Origin: Eubacteriales bacterium
GTDB lineage: Bacteria; Bacillota; Clostridia; Oscillospirales; Oscillospiraceae
Assembly (NCBI GenBank): GCA_030528965.1
Contig: JAUMXS010000027.1
Location: forward strand, 1-14,199
Length of the DNA stretch: 14,199 nucleotides
Direction of reading: 5' to 3'
Numbering within the stretch: the first letter of the stretch is position 1; the number at the start of each line of letters is the position of its first letter. Below the pieces are notes generated by a model, which worked only from the letters and a program-made list of their open reading frames with translations, had not been told where the DNA came from and did no database searches. The position numbers and the translations under genes are program-made. Shown in pieces: positions 7,476-14,199 of the stretch.

Positions 7476-8666
7476 ATGAAACGTACCGATCGGGTCATCA
7501 AATTTGCCGTTGCGCTGCTCTTTGTGACCATGGTCCTCTATATGGGCCTGACCGTCCTGCGCACAATGAACGACCCCATCCGTTCCACCACCGCAGTCAT
7601 GACTGTCTCGCGACAGACCGTCCCCGTCAACGGACTGGTCGTGCGTGAAGAACGAGTCCTCAAAAATCGACGTGACCACTACAGCCTCGCCGTTCAGGAC
7701 GGCGAGGCCGTTGCGGCTGCTTCCGTTCTTGGTATGGCCTATGACAGCGACACGGCCCTCGCGCAGGCAGACCGCATCCGCGAACTGGAATTCCAGATCG
7801 CCCTCGCCGAAACCGCGCTCGCCGAACCGGATTCCGCTCAGGACCTTCTCAGTCAGGAAGCTTCCGTACGCGCCGCCGTGCTGGACTTCTCTTCCAGCAT
7901 CGCCCGCCATGAGCTCACAGAACTTGACAAAACCTGCCTCCGGCTCCACGCTCTCGTCATCGCCAACGCCGTCGATGACGTCTCTCAGGCAGAGCTGAAC
8001 GCCATGAAACGTGAACTGAGCAGTCTTCGCGGCAGTTCCACCGAGGATACCGTGACTCTGACTGCCCCCGCCAGCGGCGTGTTCTCCTCCATTCTGGACG
8101 GATACGAACATCTCTCTCCGGAAAACCTCGAGGACCTGACTGCCGATAAACTCCGTACGCTGATGGATTCCGAAAAAGATTCCGCGGAATCCGCTTACGG
8201 AAAACTGATCACCGGCCACAACTGGTATTTCGCCGCGCTCATGGACCGGTCCGATGCCGATAAGCTGTCCGAGGACAGCCGCGTCTCTCTGGAATTCAGC
8301 AGATATTACGGTCTGCCGCTCTCCATGCGTGTGCTCTCCGTCAGTGTCCCCGATAAAGACGGGATCTGCGCCGTTGTTTTCGTCTGCAGCCGCGCACTTA
8401 ACAACACGCTCGCCATGCGTTCTGCCTCCGCCGAGCTGATCATCCATGAACTGAGCGGCCTGCGCGTCCCCTACGACGCCGTCCACACAGAAGACGGACA
8501 GGCCTACGTTTATATCATCACCGGCCTTCTCGCCGAACGGCGGGACATCTCCATTCTGGGCGACTCCGGTGAATACTTCATCGTCAAAACCGGAGAAAAC
8601 CTCCTGGAGGGCAACGAGCTGCTCATCGGCGGAGAAAACCTCTATGACGGAAAATACCTGCAGTAA
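7476..8666 (+). CDS. HlyD-like membrane-anchored protein, function unknown
   Basis: The 396-aa product resembles the membrane-fusion (HlyD/adaptor) fold, but its role is not known. One transmembrane segment covers about residues 7-28, so the rest should lie outside the cytoplasmic membrane. Residues ~48-90 look like the first half of a biotinyl-lipoyl-like hairpin (VPVNGLVVREERVL...). A helical, charged region follows (~95-190). VTLTAPASGVFSSILDGYE is a typical second lipoyl half. The C-terminal part (VPYDAVHTEDGQAYVYIIT through GENLLEGNELLIGGENLYDG) resembles the beta-barrel and membrane-proximal domains of adaptor proteins. GGGAGG (7466-7471) precedes the ATG by 4 nt. No ABC, MFS or RND pump lies beside it; its neighbours are hfq and the division genes yggS and sepF. 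A role at the division site or envelope is only a guess from position. Confidence 0.75.
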   Translation: MKRTDRVIKFAVALLFVTMVLYMGLTVLRTMNDPIRSTTAVMTVSRQTVPVNGLVVREERVLKNRRDHYSLAVQDGEAVAAASVLGMAYDSDTALAQADRIRELEFQIALAETALAEPDSAQDLLSQEASVRAAVLDFSSSIARHELTELDKTCLRLHALVIANAVDDVSQAELNAMKRELSSLRGSSTEDTVTLTAPASGVFSSILDGYEHLSPENLEDLTADKLRTLMDSEKDSAESAYGKLITGHNWYFAALMDRSDADKLSEDSRVSLEFSRYYGLPLSMRVLSVSVPDKDGICAVVFVCSRALNNTLAMRSASAELIIHELSGLRVPYDAVHTEDGQAYVYIITGLLAERRDISILGDSGEYFIVKTGENLLEGNELLIGGENLYDGKYLQ

Positions 8667-8699
8667 TTAACTGCGATACGCTTACATTCTGATCCTCGT

Positions 8700-8745
8700 T
8701 CCGAAGCATGCGTGCTTCGGACTGCGCCCGTTTAACGGATTTTTG
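8700..8745 (+). terminator. Hairpin pair between the HlyD-like gene and yggS (possible terminator or attenuator)
   Basis: A perfect 9-bp stem (TCCGAAGCA with TGCTTCGGA, 8700-8721, loop TGCG) is followed by a small stem, CCGT-TTA-ACGG (8728-8738), that runs directly into ATTTTT (8739-8744). The second element has the layout of a weak intrinsic terminator. I find no good promoter between it and yggS, so if the genes are co-transcribed it may only partly stop transcription or act as a processing or stability element. Confidence 0.4.
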
Positions 8746-8773
8746 CTAACCATATGGACTGGGAGGCTTTTGC

Positions 8774-9487
8774 ATGGAAACCACATTTATGGACATAGAG
8801 AAAAACGTGGCCGCCGTTCGTGCGCGGATCGCCGACGCCGCCGCCGAAGCCGGACGGAACCCCTCCGACATTCTGCTCGTCGCCGCCTCAAAAATGAATG
8901 GCGCCGAACGGGTGCGCCGCGCCGTCTCCGCAGGGGTGGACGCCTGCGGCGAAAACCGTGTGCAGGAATTCCTTGAGAAAAATGCACAAGGCGCTTACAC
9001 CGGATGCCCCGTTCATCTCATCGGCCATCTGCAGAAGAACAAGGTAAAGCAGGCCGTCGGTGCCTTTGATCTCATCGAGTCGGTCGATTCGGAGGCTCTC
9101 CTGCGGCTCATCGGCGGCCGGGCCGAAACGCTGGGTATTGTGCAGGATGTTCTCATCGAACTCAATATAGCGGATGAGGACTCAAAATCGGGGCTTGCTC
9201 CGGCCCTTTTGCCCCAAATTCTGGAAGCCGCAGCCGAACTTCCCTCCATCCGGGTCCGCGGACTTATGGCGATCCCTCCGATCAGTACAAAAGTCGGGAA
9301 AAACCGGCCGTATTTTGCACAAATGCAAGAGCTTTTTATTGACATTCGGTCCAAAAAATACGATAATATCTCTATGGATTTTTTATCTATGGGTATGAGC
9401 GGCGATTTCGAGGATGCCGTTCGTGAAGGCGCGAATATGGTTCGCGTCGGCTCCGCAATATTCGGTGCACGCCACTACGGTTTGTAA
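8774..9487 (+). CDS. YggS/YlmE family pyridoxal-phosphate homeostasis protein
   Basis: Members of this family (YggS in E. coli, YlmE in B. subtilis, PLPBP in eukaryotes) are single-domain, alanine-racemase-fold proteins. They bind PLP and buffer vitamin B6 without a known catalytic activity. The product is 237 aa, the usual size. The PLP lysine is K40 in LLVAASKMNG. IGHLQKNKVKQAV, the GLMAIPP strand and the C-terminal SMGMSGDFEDAVREGANMVRVGSAIFGAR, which holds the phosphate-binding residues, are all typical. The ATG at 8774 follows GGGAGG (8761-8766) by 7 nt. The gene is 22 nt upstream of sepF, the same order as in the ylm cluster of Gram-positive bacteria. Its last third is visibly more AT-rich than the rest and contains a promoter-like sequence, annotated separately. 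Confidence 0.94.
   Translation: METTFMDIEKNVAAVRARIADAAAEAGRNPSDILLVAASKMNGAERVRRAVSAGVDACGENRVQEFLEKNAQGAYTGCPVHLIGHLQKNKVKQAVGAFDLIESVDSEALLRLIGGRAETLGIVQDVLIELNIADEDSKSGLAPALLPQILEAAAELPSIRVRGLMAIPPISTKVGKNRPYFAQMQELFIDIRSKKYDNISMDFLSMGMSGDFEDAVREGANMVRVGSAIFGARHYGL
9339..9367 (+). promoter_or_regulatory. Near-consensus sigma-A promoter inside yggS, upstream of sepF
   Basis: TTGACA (9339-9344, six of six) and GATAAT (9362-9367, five of six) are separated by exactly 17 bp. This is the best-matching promoter I found in the window. The expected start is near 9374, giving sepF a leader of about 136 nt made of the end of yggS plus the 22-nt gap. An inverted repeat, TTGCA-CAAA-TGCAA (9315-9328), lies 10 bp upstream of the -35 box and could be a protein-binding site. 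It is inside a coding region, so chance cannot be excluded. Confidence 0.6.
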
Positions 9488-9509
9488 CCAAAGCTTTGGG
9501 AGGCATACA

Positions 9510-9995
9510 ATGAGTCTGTTAGATGAACTGAAAAAATTGACTAAGCCCTACGACGATGACGAGGACTTCGTGGAAGAGGAAGTTTCCACGTCCAAGCCTG
9601 CTCCCAAGCAGGAGACCTCATCTCCCGCAATCGGCTATTCCTATGCCGAGTCCGCCCGCCGCAGCGCTTCTCCCATTGAGTTCCGCCGCGATAACAAGGT
9701 CGTCAACATCAACGCCAAGACCCAACTCGCCGTCGTGCTCGTGAAACCGGAACGCTTTGAATCTGCGGCTGAGATCGCCGATCACCTCCGTGAAAAACAC
9801 ACTGTCGTTATGAATCTCGAGCAAACCAATAAGGACATCGCGCGCCGCCTGATCGACTTCCTTTCCGGCGTCGCTTACGCGCAGGACGGTAAAATTAAAC
9901 GCGTTGCCGCCAGTACCTACCTCATCACTCCGTTTAACGTCGACCTCATGGGCGACCTTCTGGATGAGCTGGAGTCAAGCGGCGTTTACTTCTGA
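9510..9995 (+). CDS. sepF: Cell division protein SepF
   Basis: SepF (YlmF) binds FtsZ, bundles its filaments and tethers the Z-ring to the membrane in Gram-positive bacteria. The product is 161 aa, close to the B. subtilis protein. The first ~13 residues (MSLLDELKKLTKP) fit the N-terminal membrane-binding amphipathic helix. An acidic, Ser/Pro-rich flexible linker runs to about residue 65. The compact SepF domain follows, with VVLVKPERFESAAEIADHLREK, VVMNLEQTNKDIARRLIDFLSGVAYA, and the terminal VAASTYLITPFNVDL. The ATG at 9510 follows GGGAGG (9498-9503) by 6 nt. A longer in-frame extension back to 9414 overlaps yggS and has no family similarity. Expression may come from the operon and from the internal promoter in yggS. 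Confidence 0.95.
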   Translation: MSLLDELKKLTKPYDDDEDFVEEEVSTSKPAPKQETSSPAIGYSYAESARRSASPIEFRRDNKVVNINAKTQLAVVLVKPERFESAAEIADHLREKHTVVMNLEQTNKDIARRLIDFLSGVAYAQDGKIKRVAASTYLITPFNVDLMGDLLDELESSGVYF

Positions 9996-10105
9996 GCGTT
10001 ACTTTTCCTCTGTTTTAAAATCGAAATAATATTAGAATAATAATAAATAAATAGAAGCGGCGGTTCGCAGGCTGTGCCTGGGAATCGCCCGAAAGGGCTG
10101 GGATT
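9996..10105 (+). promoter_or_regulatory. sepF-divIVA gap: AT-rich tract plus leader hairpin
   Basis: About 45 nt (10011-10056) consist almost entirely of A and T, a sharp change from the surroundings. The tract holds -10-like boxes, the best being TAGAAT (10033-10038), but no clear -35. Next comes a hairpin at 10059-10089: GGCGGTTC pairs with GAATCGCC (one G-U), then a G-G mismatch, then CAGGC with GCCTG around a TGT loop. It ends 5 nt before the likely ribosome site AAGGG (10093-10097). It has no T-run, so it is not a standard terminator. A promoter and a structured leader for the DivIVA gene are the likeliest reading. Confidence 0.45.
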
Positions 10106-10795
10106 ATGAATACACCGCAGAGCATTCGGGAAAAAACTTTTGAAAAAGCTGTCTTCGGCGGCTACGATATGGGCGCCGTGGATGATTTTCTGGAGACCAT
10201 CGCCACCGATCTTGCCGCCATCCAGAAGGAAAATGCCATTCTGAAGGGCAAGATGAAGGTTCTGGTCGATAAGATCGAAGAATATCGCGCTTCTGAGGAC
10301 GCCATGCGTCTGGCCCTGCTTTCCGCGCAGAAAACGGCTAAGCAGATCACGGATGAAGCCACCCAGACCGCCGGCAAGGCCCTCGCCGAAGCCCGTACGG
10401 AAGCCGAACGCATTCTCCAGAAGACCCGCACCGATGTTGCCATCGAGGAAGCCCGTCTGGCCGAGGCCCATCAGGCATCCGTTCAGTACTTTGAAAACCT
10501 GCGCCTGCTCAGCCAGAAGCACCTTTGCTTCCTGGAGACCCTCAGTGAAGGAATGCCTTCCGCCGTCGTGACGCCCGCCCCCGTGGAAAAGCGCGCGATC
10601 CCCGCTTCTCCCGTCGTCGAGGCCGAATCCGTTCATCAGGAACAGGAAGCCTCCGAAGCTGACCTGCAGGCCATCGGCGCCTGTGTTGCCAATCTCGCCG
10701 AGGATGTCGGTCCCTCCCTCGATGTTCATCCGGAAATTGAAAACGCCGTCCCCGATACGGACGCTGATGAACCCACCCGTCTCTTTGTAAAATAA
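10106..10795 (+). CDS. DivIVA family protein
   Basis: DivIVA proteins are coiled-coil scaffolds that gather at curved membrane at poles and septa. The product is 229 aa. The N-terminal domain shows the family pattern, with IREKTFEKAVFGGYDMGAVDDFL (residues 7-29) corresponding to the conserved I-x-x-K-x-F and GGYD-x-x-x-VD-x-FL elements. A long Ala/Glu-rich coiled coil covers about residues 30-155. The last ~70 residues are Pro/Ala/acidic, probably disordered, and end TRLFVK. The start at 10106 is preceded by AAGGG at 8 nt, a weaker site than its neighbours use. The location between sepF and ileS is the standard one for divIVA in Firmicutes, so orthology is likely. The divergent tail means it could be one of several DivIVA/GpsB-type paralogues. 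Confidence 0.88.
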   Translation: MNTPQSIREKTFEKAVFGGYDMGAVDDFLETIATDLAAIQKENAILKGKMKVLVDKIEEYRASEDAMRLALLSAQKTAKQITDEATQTAGKALAEARTEAERILQKTRTDVAIEEARLAEAHQASVQYFENLRLLSQKHLCFLETLSEGMPSAVVTPAPVEKRAIPASPVVEAESVHQEQEASEADLQAIGACVANLAEDVGPSLDVHPEIENAVPDTDADEPTRLFVK

Positions 10796-10814
10796 TTTTT
10801 CCCGCACTTTGTGT

Positions 10815-10866
10815 AACGCACGCCTTGTTCGCCTTTGCGAATGAGGCATGCGTTCGCTGTCGTTTT
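10815..10866 (+). terminator. Long hairpin after divIVA, probable terminator
   Basis: Two 18-nt arms (10815-10832 and 10837-10854) pair around the loop CTTT. AACGCA pairs with TGCGTT, GCCT with AGGC, and TTCGC with GCGAA, joined by two G-U pairs and one C-A mismatch. A short T-run (10862-10865) follows 7 nt after the stem. It lies 20 nt past the divIVA stop. The offset T-run makes it a weaker intrinsic terminator than the one behind degV. Confidence 0.5.
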
Positions 10867-10967
10867 ATCCCCGTTTTGTATACTGTTGTCCGGCGCGGCC
10901 CCGCAGCTTCGGGACCTCCGGACTTTGCCATAAAATGGCTAAATGATAGAGATTGGAGCTTATGCTT
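10867..10967 (+). promoter_or_regulatory. ileS leader: promoter-like boxes and GC-rich hairpin, no T-box
   Basis: TATACT (10879-10884) and TAAAAT (10931-10936) are -10-like, but neither has a good -35. The second is 17 bp from a weak TTCGGG. Between them GTCCGG (10888-10893) can pair with CCGGAC (10918-10923), enclosing a smaller CCCG/CGGG stem. Firmicute ileS genes often have a T-box leader. I see neither its conserved TGGNACC bulge with flanking stem nor enough room for a full Stem I. TTGGAG (10953-10958) serves as ribosome site. Confidence 0.35.
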
Positions 10968-13760
10968 ATGTCAAAGGACTATAACGCCACAGTTAATCTG
11001 CCCAAAACCGATTTCCCCATGCGTGCCGCTCTTCCCAAGCGCGAGCCCGATATGCTCCGCTCCTGGTATGAGATGGACCTTTATCACGAAATGCTTCGCC
11101 GCAACGAGGACAAGCCCATCTTCAACCTGCATGATGGACCTCCCTTCTCCAACGGTATGATCCACATGGGAACGGCCATGAACAAGTGCCTGAAGGACTT
11201 CATCACCCGATACAAGTCCATGACTGGCTGGAAGGCCGTCTATGTTCCCGGCTGGGATAACCACGGTATGCCCATCGAGTCCGCCATCATCAAGGAACAG
11301 CGCCTCAACCGCAAGGAGATGCCTGTCTCCGAGTTCCGCAACGCCTGTCATAAGTTCGCCGAAAACTTTGTCCACATCCAGATGGACCAGTTCAAGCGTC
11401 TCGGCTGCCTGGGCGACTGGGATCACCCCTACCTCACCATGGATCCGAAGTTCGAGGCGGAAGAAGTCCGTATTTTCGGTGAAATGTACCGCAAGGGCTA
11501 TATCTACAAGGGCCTGAAGCCCGTATATTGGTGCCCGCACGATGAGACCGCCCTCGCCGAGGCCGAGGTCGAGTACTCTGACGACACCTGCACCACCGCC
11601 TATGTCCGTTTCCCCCTGCATGACGATCTGGGCAAACTCTCCCACATCGATCACAGCAAGGCCTCCTTCATCATCTGGACCACCACCATCTGGACTCTGC
11701 CCGGCAACCTCGCCATCGCCCTCCATCCGAAGGAGAGCTATGCCCTCGTTCAGGCTCCCAACGGTGAGATCTTCATTCTCGCCGAAGCCCTGGTCGAAAA
11801 GGTCATGCAGGTCGGCGGCATCTCCGATTACACCATTCTGGAAACCCATCCCGGCGAGTTCTTTGAGAACATGCTGGCCAACCATCCTTTCCTGCCCAAG
11901 ACTTCCCGTCTGCTGCTGGCGGATTACGTCACCATGGATTCCGGTACCGGCTGTGTCCATACCGCTCCCGGCTTCGGCGCGGATGACTATCAGACCTGCC
12001 GCCGTTACGGGATGGAAATGGTCGTCCCCGTTGATGATCAGGGTCGTCATACCGAGTACGCCGGCAAGTACGCCGGTCTCACCACCGACGCCTCCAACCC
12101 CATCATCCTCGCCGATATGCGTGAGAGCGGCATGCTCTTCGCCTCCGAGGAGATCACCCACAGCTATCCCCACTGCTGGCGCTGCAAAGGCCCCATCATC
12201 TTCCGTGCCACTCCGCAGTGGTTCTGCTCCGTCGAGGCTTTCAAGGAAGAAGCCTGCAAGGCCTGCGACGAAGTCGAATGGTTCCCCTCCTGGGGGCATG
12301 ACCGCATGACCTCCATGATCCGCGAGCGTGCCGACTGGTGTATCTCCCGTCAGCGCCGCTGGGGTCTGCCCATCCCTGTTTTCTACTGTGAAGACTGCGG
12401 CAAGCCCGTCTGCACGGAGGAAAGCATCGAGTCCGTCTCCGCCATTTTCCGTGAAAAAGGCTCCAACGCCTGGTTCGACATGGACGCCGCCGAGCTCCTG
12501 CCCAACGGTTTCCGCTGCCCGCACTGCGGCGGTATCCACTTCACCAAGGAAACCGATACGCTGGACGGCTGGTTCGACTCCGGCAGCACCCATATCGCCT
12601 CCATGGCTCTTGATGCTCCCGGCCGCTGGCCCTGTGAGCTCTATCTGGAAGGCAACGACCAGTACCGCGGCTGGTTCCAGTCCAGCCTCCTGATCGGTGT
12701 CGCCGTCCGCGGCGCATCGCCTTACCACACCGTCCTTACCCACGGCTGGACCGTCGACGGCGAAGGAAAGGCCATGCATAAATCCCTCGGAAACGGCGTC
12801 TATCCCGACGAAGTCATCCCCAAATACGGTGCCGACCTCGTACGTCTCTGGGCCGCCAGTGCCGATTATCAGCTCGATATGCGCTGCTCTGACGCCCTGT
12901 TCAAGCAGCTCTCCGATAAATACCTCAAGATCCGGAACACGGCCCGTTATATCCTCGGCAACCTCGCGGGCTTCGATCCCAATGCGGCGCTGTCCTATGA
13001 CGAGCTGCTGCCGCTGGACAAATGGGCGCTGAGCCGTCTCGAGGATCTTATCAGCCGCTGCCTCACTGCCTATGATAACTATGAGTTCCATACCGTCACG
13101 CATGCCATCCACAGTTTCTGCGTACTGGATATGTCGAACGTCTACCTCGATGTCATCAAGGATCGCCTTTACTGTGACGGCCGTGACAGTCTCTCCCGCC
13201 GCAGCGCGCAGACCGCCATCCACATCATTCTGGATTCCGTCGTGCGCCTGCTCGCGCCGATCCTTTCCTTCACCGCCAATGAAATCTGGCTTTCCATGCC
13301 TCATGCCGAAGGTGACGATGTCCGTCATGTCATGCTGAATGACATGCCCCCGCTTCGTCCCGAACGCCTTCTCTCCGAAGACGATCTCGCCCGCTGGAAT
13401 TCCCTGCTGCGTCTGCGCAGTGATGTGAACAAGGCTCTGGAACTTGCCCGTGCCGAAAAGGTCATCGGCAAGCCGCTCGAGGCCAAGATTACGCTCTATG
13501 TCTCCGACGAAGCCCGTGCCGCGTTTGACGCCATTCGCGACGCCGATCTTGCCGCTCTGTGCATCGTGTCCGAAGTCGAAGTGCGTGATGAAGCCGGCGA
13601 AGGCTTCCCCGGCGAGGAGTTCCCCGGTATCTCGGTGCTTGTTGCTCCTTCCACGCTGCCCAAGTGCCCGCGCTGCTGGGCCCACAGTTCCACCATCGGT
13701 CAGGATGCCGATCATCCCGCCCTTTGCGCTCGCTGTGCCGAAGCTGTAAAATCCATCTGA
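10968..13760 (+). CDS. ileS: Isoleucyl-tRNA synthetase
   Basis: IleS is a class I synthetase that charges tRNA-Ile and edits misactivated valine. The product is 930 aa, the normal bacterial length. It opens like other IleS proteins (NLPKTDFPMRAALPKREPDML). The first active-site signature reads HMGT (residues 66-69, in NGMIHMGTAMNK) instead of HIGH. The second reads AMHKS (602-606, in GEGKAMHKSLGN) instead of KMSKS. The editing domain shows TTTIWTLPGNLAIALHP and GTGCVHTAPGFGADDY. WCISRQRRWGLPIPVFYC and a C-terminal zinc ribbon (C900, C903, C920, C923) complete the set. The ATG at 10968 lies 9 nt after GGAG; an ATG at 10962 is too close to it. Codon choice is strongly biased (AAG, C-ending codons), which suggests high expression. 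lspA follows after 22 nt, probably co-transcribed. Confidence 0.97.
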   Translation: MSKDYNATVNLPKTDFPMRAALPKREPDMLRSWYEMDLYHEMLRRNEDKPIFNLHDGPPFSNGMIHMGTAMNKCLKDFITRYKSMTGWKAVYVPGWDNHGMPIESAIIKEQRLNRKEMPVSEFRNACHKFAENFVHIQMDQFKRLGCLGDWDHPYLTMDPKFEAEEVRIFGEMYRKGYIYKGLKPVYWCPHDETALAEAEVEYSDDTCTTAYVRFPLHDDLGKLSHIDHSKASFIIWTTTIWTLPGNLAIALHPKESYALVQAPNGEIFILAEALVEKVMQVGGISDYTILETHPGEFFENMLANHPFLPKTSRLLLADYVTMDSGTGCVHTAPGFGADDYQTCRRYGMEMVVPVDDQGRHTEYAGKYAGLTTDASNPIILADMRESGMLFASEEITHSYPHCWRCKGPIIFRATPQWFCSVEAFKEEACKACDEVEWFPSWGHDRMTSMIRERADWCISRQRRWGLPIPVFYCEDCGKPVCTEESIESVSAIFREKGSNAWFDMDAAELLPNGFRCPHCGGIHFTKETDTLDGWFDSGSTHIASMALDAPGRWPCELYLEGNDQYRGWFQSSLLIGVAVRGASPYHTVLTHGWTVDGEGKAMHKSLGNGVYPDEVIPKYGADLVRLWAASADYQLDMRCSDALFKQLSDKYLKIRNTARYILGNLAGFDPNAALSYDELLPLDKWALSRLEDLISRCLTAYDNYEFHTVTHAIHSFCVLDMSNVYLDVIKDRLYCDGRDSLSRRSAQTAIHIILDSVVRLLAPILSFTANEIWLSMPHAEGDDVRHVMLNDMPPLRPERLLSEDDLARWNSLLRLRSDVNKALELARAEKVIGKPLEAKITLYVSDEARAAFDAIRDADLAALCIVSEVEVRDEAGEGFPGEEFPGISVLVAPSTLPKCPRCWAHSSTIGQDADHPALCARCAEAVKSI

Positions 13761-13782
13761 TGCCCGGGAGGCCTCTCTTATC

Positions 13783-14199
13783 ATGCTTTATGCTATCGTA
13801 GCCGTTCTGGTCCTTCTTCTGGATCAGGGACTCAAATACTGGGTCAGTCTTAACTTACCCCTGAATGAAGGCTCGCTCGTCCTCATCCCCGGCGTAATCC
13901 AGCTGACCCATGTGCATAACTACGGTGCCGCTTTCGGCATGCTTGAAAACCTGACCTGGCTGTTCATGATCGTCACTGTGCTGTTTTGTGCGGTCGTCAT
14001 CTACGTCCTGGCCACCAAAAAGATCGCCAGCCGTTTTGGCTGCTGGCTTGCCCTTCTGATCATGGCCGGCGCCATCGGAAACGGCATCGACCGGGTCATC
14101 TGCGGGTATGTGGTGGACATGTTTGATCTCATGTTCCCCCTCCCGTTCTTCGGCGATTTTGCGATCTTCAATGTTGCCGACTGCTTTATCACCGTCTGC
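13783..14199 (+). CDS. lspA: Lipoprotein signal peptidase (signal peptidase II), cut at right edge
   Basis: LspA is a membrane aspartyl protease that removes the signal peptide from lipid-modified prolipoproteins. The first 139 residues are present; the family is usually 150-170, so only the last membrane segment's end is missing. Visible are DQGLK (D14, K18), HNYGAAFGML (45-54), the GNGIDRV motif (99-105), and the catalytic aspartates D112 in YVVDMFD and D133 in FNVADCFI. Hydrophobic segments lie at about 2-13, 57-77, 86-99 and from ~126 on. The ATG at 13783 has GGGAGG (13766-13771) 11 nt upstream, a rather long spacing, but no better start is visible. ileS-lspA adjacency is common in bacteria. 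Confidence 0.95.
   Translation, partial: MLYAIVAVLVLLLDQGLKYWVSLNLPLNEGSLVLIPGVIQLTHVHNYGAAFGMLENLTWLFMIVTVLFCAVVIYVLATKKIASRFGCWLALLIMAGAIGNGIDRVICGYVVDMFDLMFPLPFFGDFAIFNVADCFITVC

Noticed and set aside
7308..8486. A 392-codon open frame on the minus strand opposite the HlyD-like gene
   Set aside because: It overlaps the end of hfq and most of the HlyD-like gene, has no plausible ribosome site or domain, and its composition is that of an antisense shadow.
10908..10916. GGGACC in the ileS leader, resembling the T-box bulge
   Set aside because: The T-box core is TGGNACC. Here the preceding base is C, the variable base is G rather than the T expected for the tRNA-Ile discriminator A, and no Stem I or antiterminator arrangement is visible.
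10971..13784. A 937-codon open frame on the minus strand opposite ileS
   Set aside because: It is the antisense shadow of a GC-rich, strongly codon-biased gene. It has low-complexity Gly/Asp composition and no domain I recognise, while the plus strand is clearly ileS.

Overview
The window looks like ordinary chromosomal housekeeping DNA from a GC-rich member of the Clostridia (Firmicutes), perhaps an Oscillospirales-type gut bacterium. The grounds are a MutL that carries the metal-dependent endonuclease site, a DegV protein, a SepF/DivIVA division cluster running into ileS and lspA, strong GGGAGG/AGGAGG ribosome sites, and the neighbourhood of mutS, mutL, miaA, miaB and hfq. The lineage is inferred from gene content and base composition (well above 50% GC by eye). 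No rRNA or tRNA gene is present, and I see no mobile element, CRISPR array or phage gene.

Layout. Positions 1-2729 hold a leftward operon, miaB then mutS. mutS overlaps the miaB stop by 8 nt and runs off the left edge. mutL (2874-4970) reads rightward from a promoter whose -35 box abuts the miaB -35 box. degV (5053-5907) reads leftward, facing mutL, and has its own promoter and a strong intrinsic terminator. A long rightward array follows: miaA, hfq, a HlyD-like membrane-anchored protein, yggS, sepF, a DivIVA-family gene, ileS, and lspA, which is cut by the right edge.

How the genes fit together. MutS and MutL are the mismatch-repair pair. MiaA and MiaB perform successive steps of ms2i6A37 tRNA modification. 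Hfq is the Sm-like RNA-binding protein that often follows miaA. The second half is a variant of the ylm-division cluster of Firmicutes (yggS/ylmE, sepF/ylmF, divIVA, ileS, lspA). ylmG and ylmH are absent, and a HlyD-like protein of unknown role sits upstream.

I did not find a clearly new system. The points most worth a second look are a near-consensus promoter inside yggS that could drive sepF independently, the abutting divergent promoters of the repair genes, the HlyD-like protein with no transport partner, and an isoleucyl-tRNA synthetase whose HIGH motif reads HMGT.
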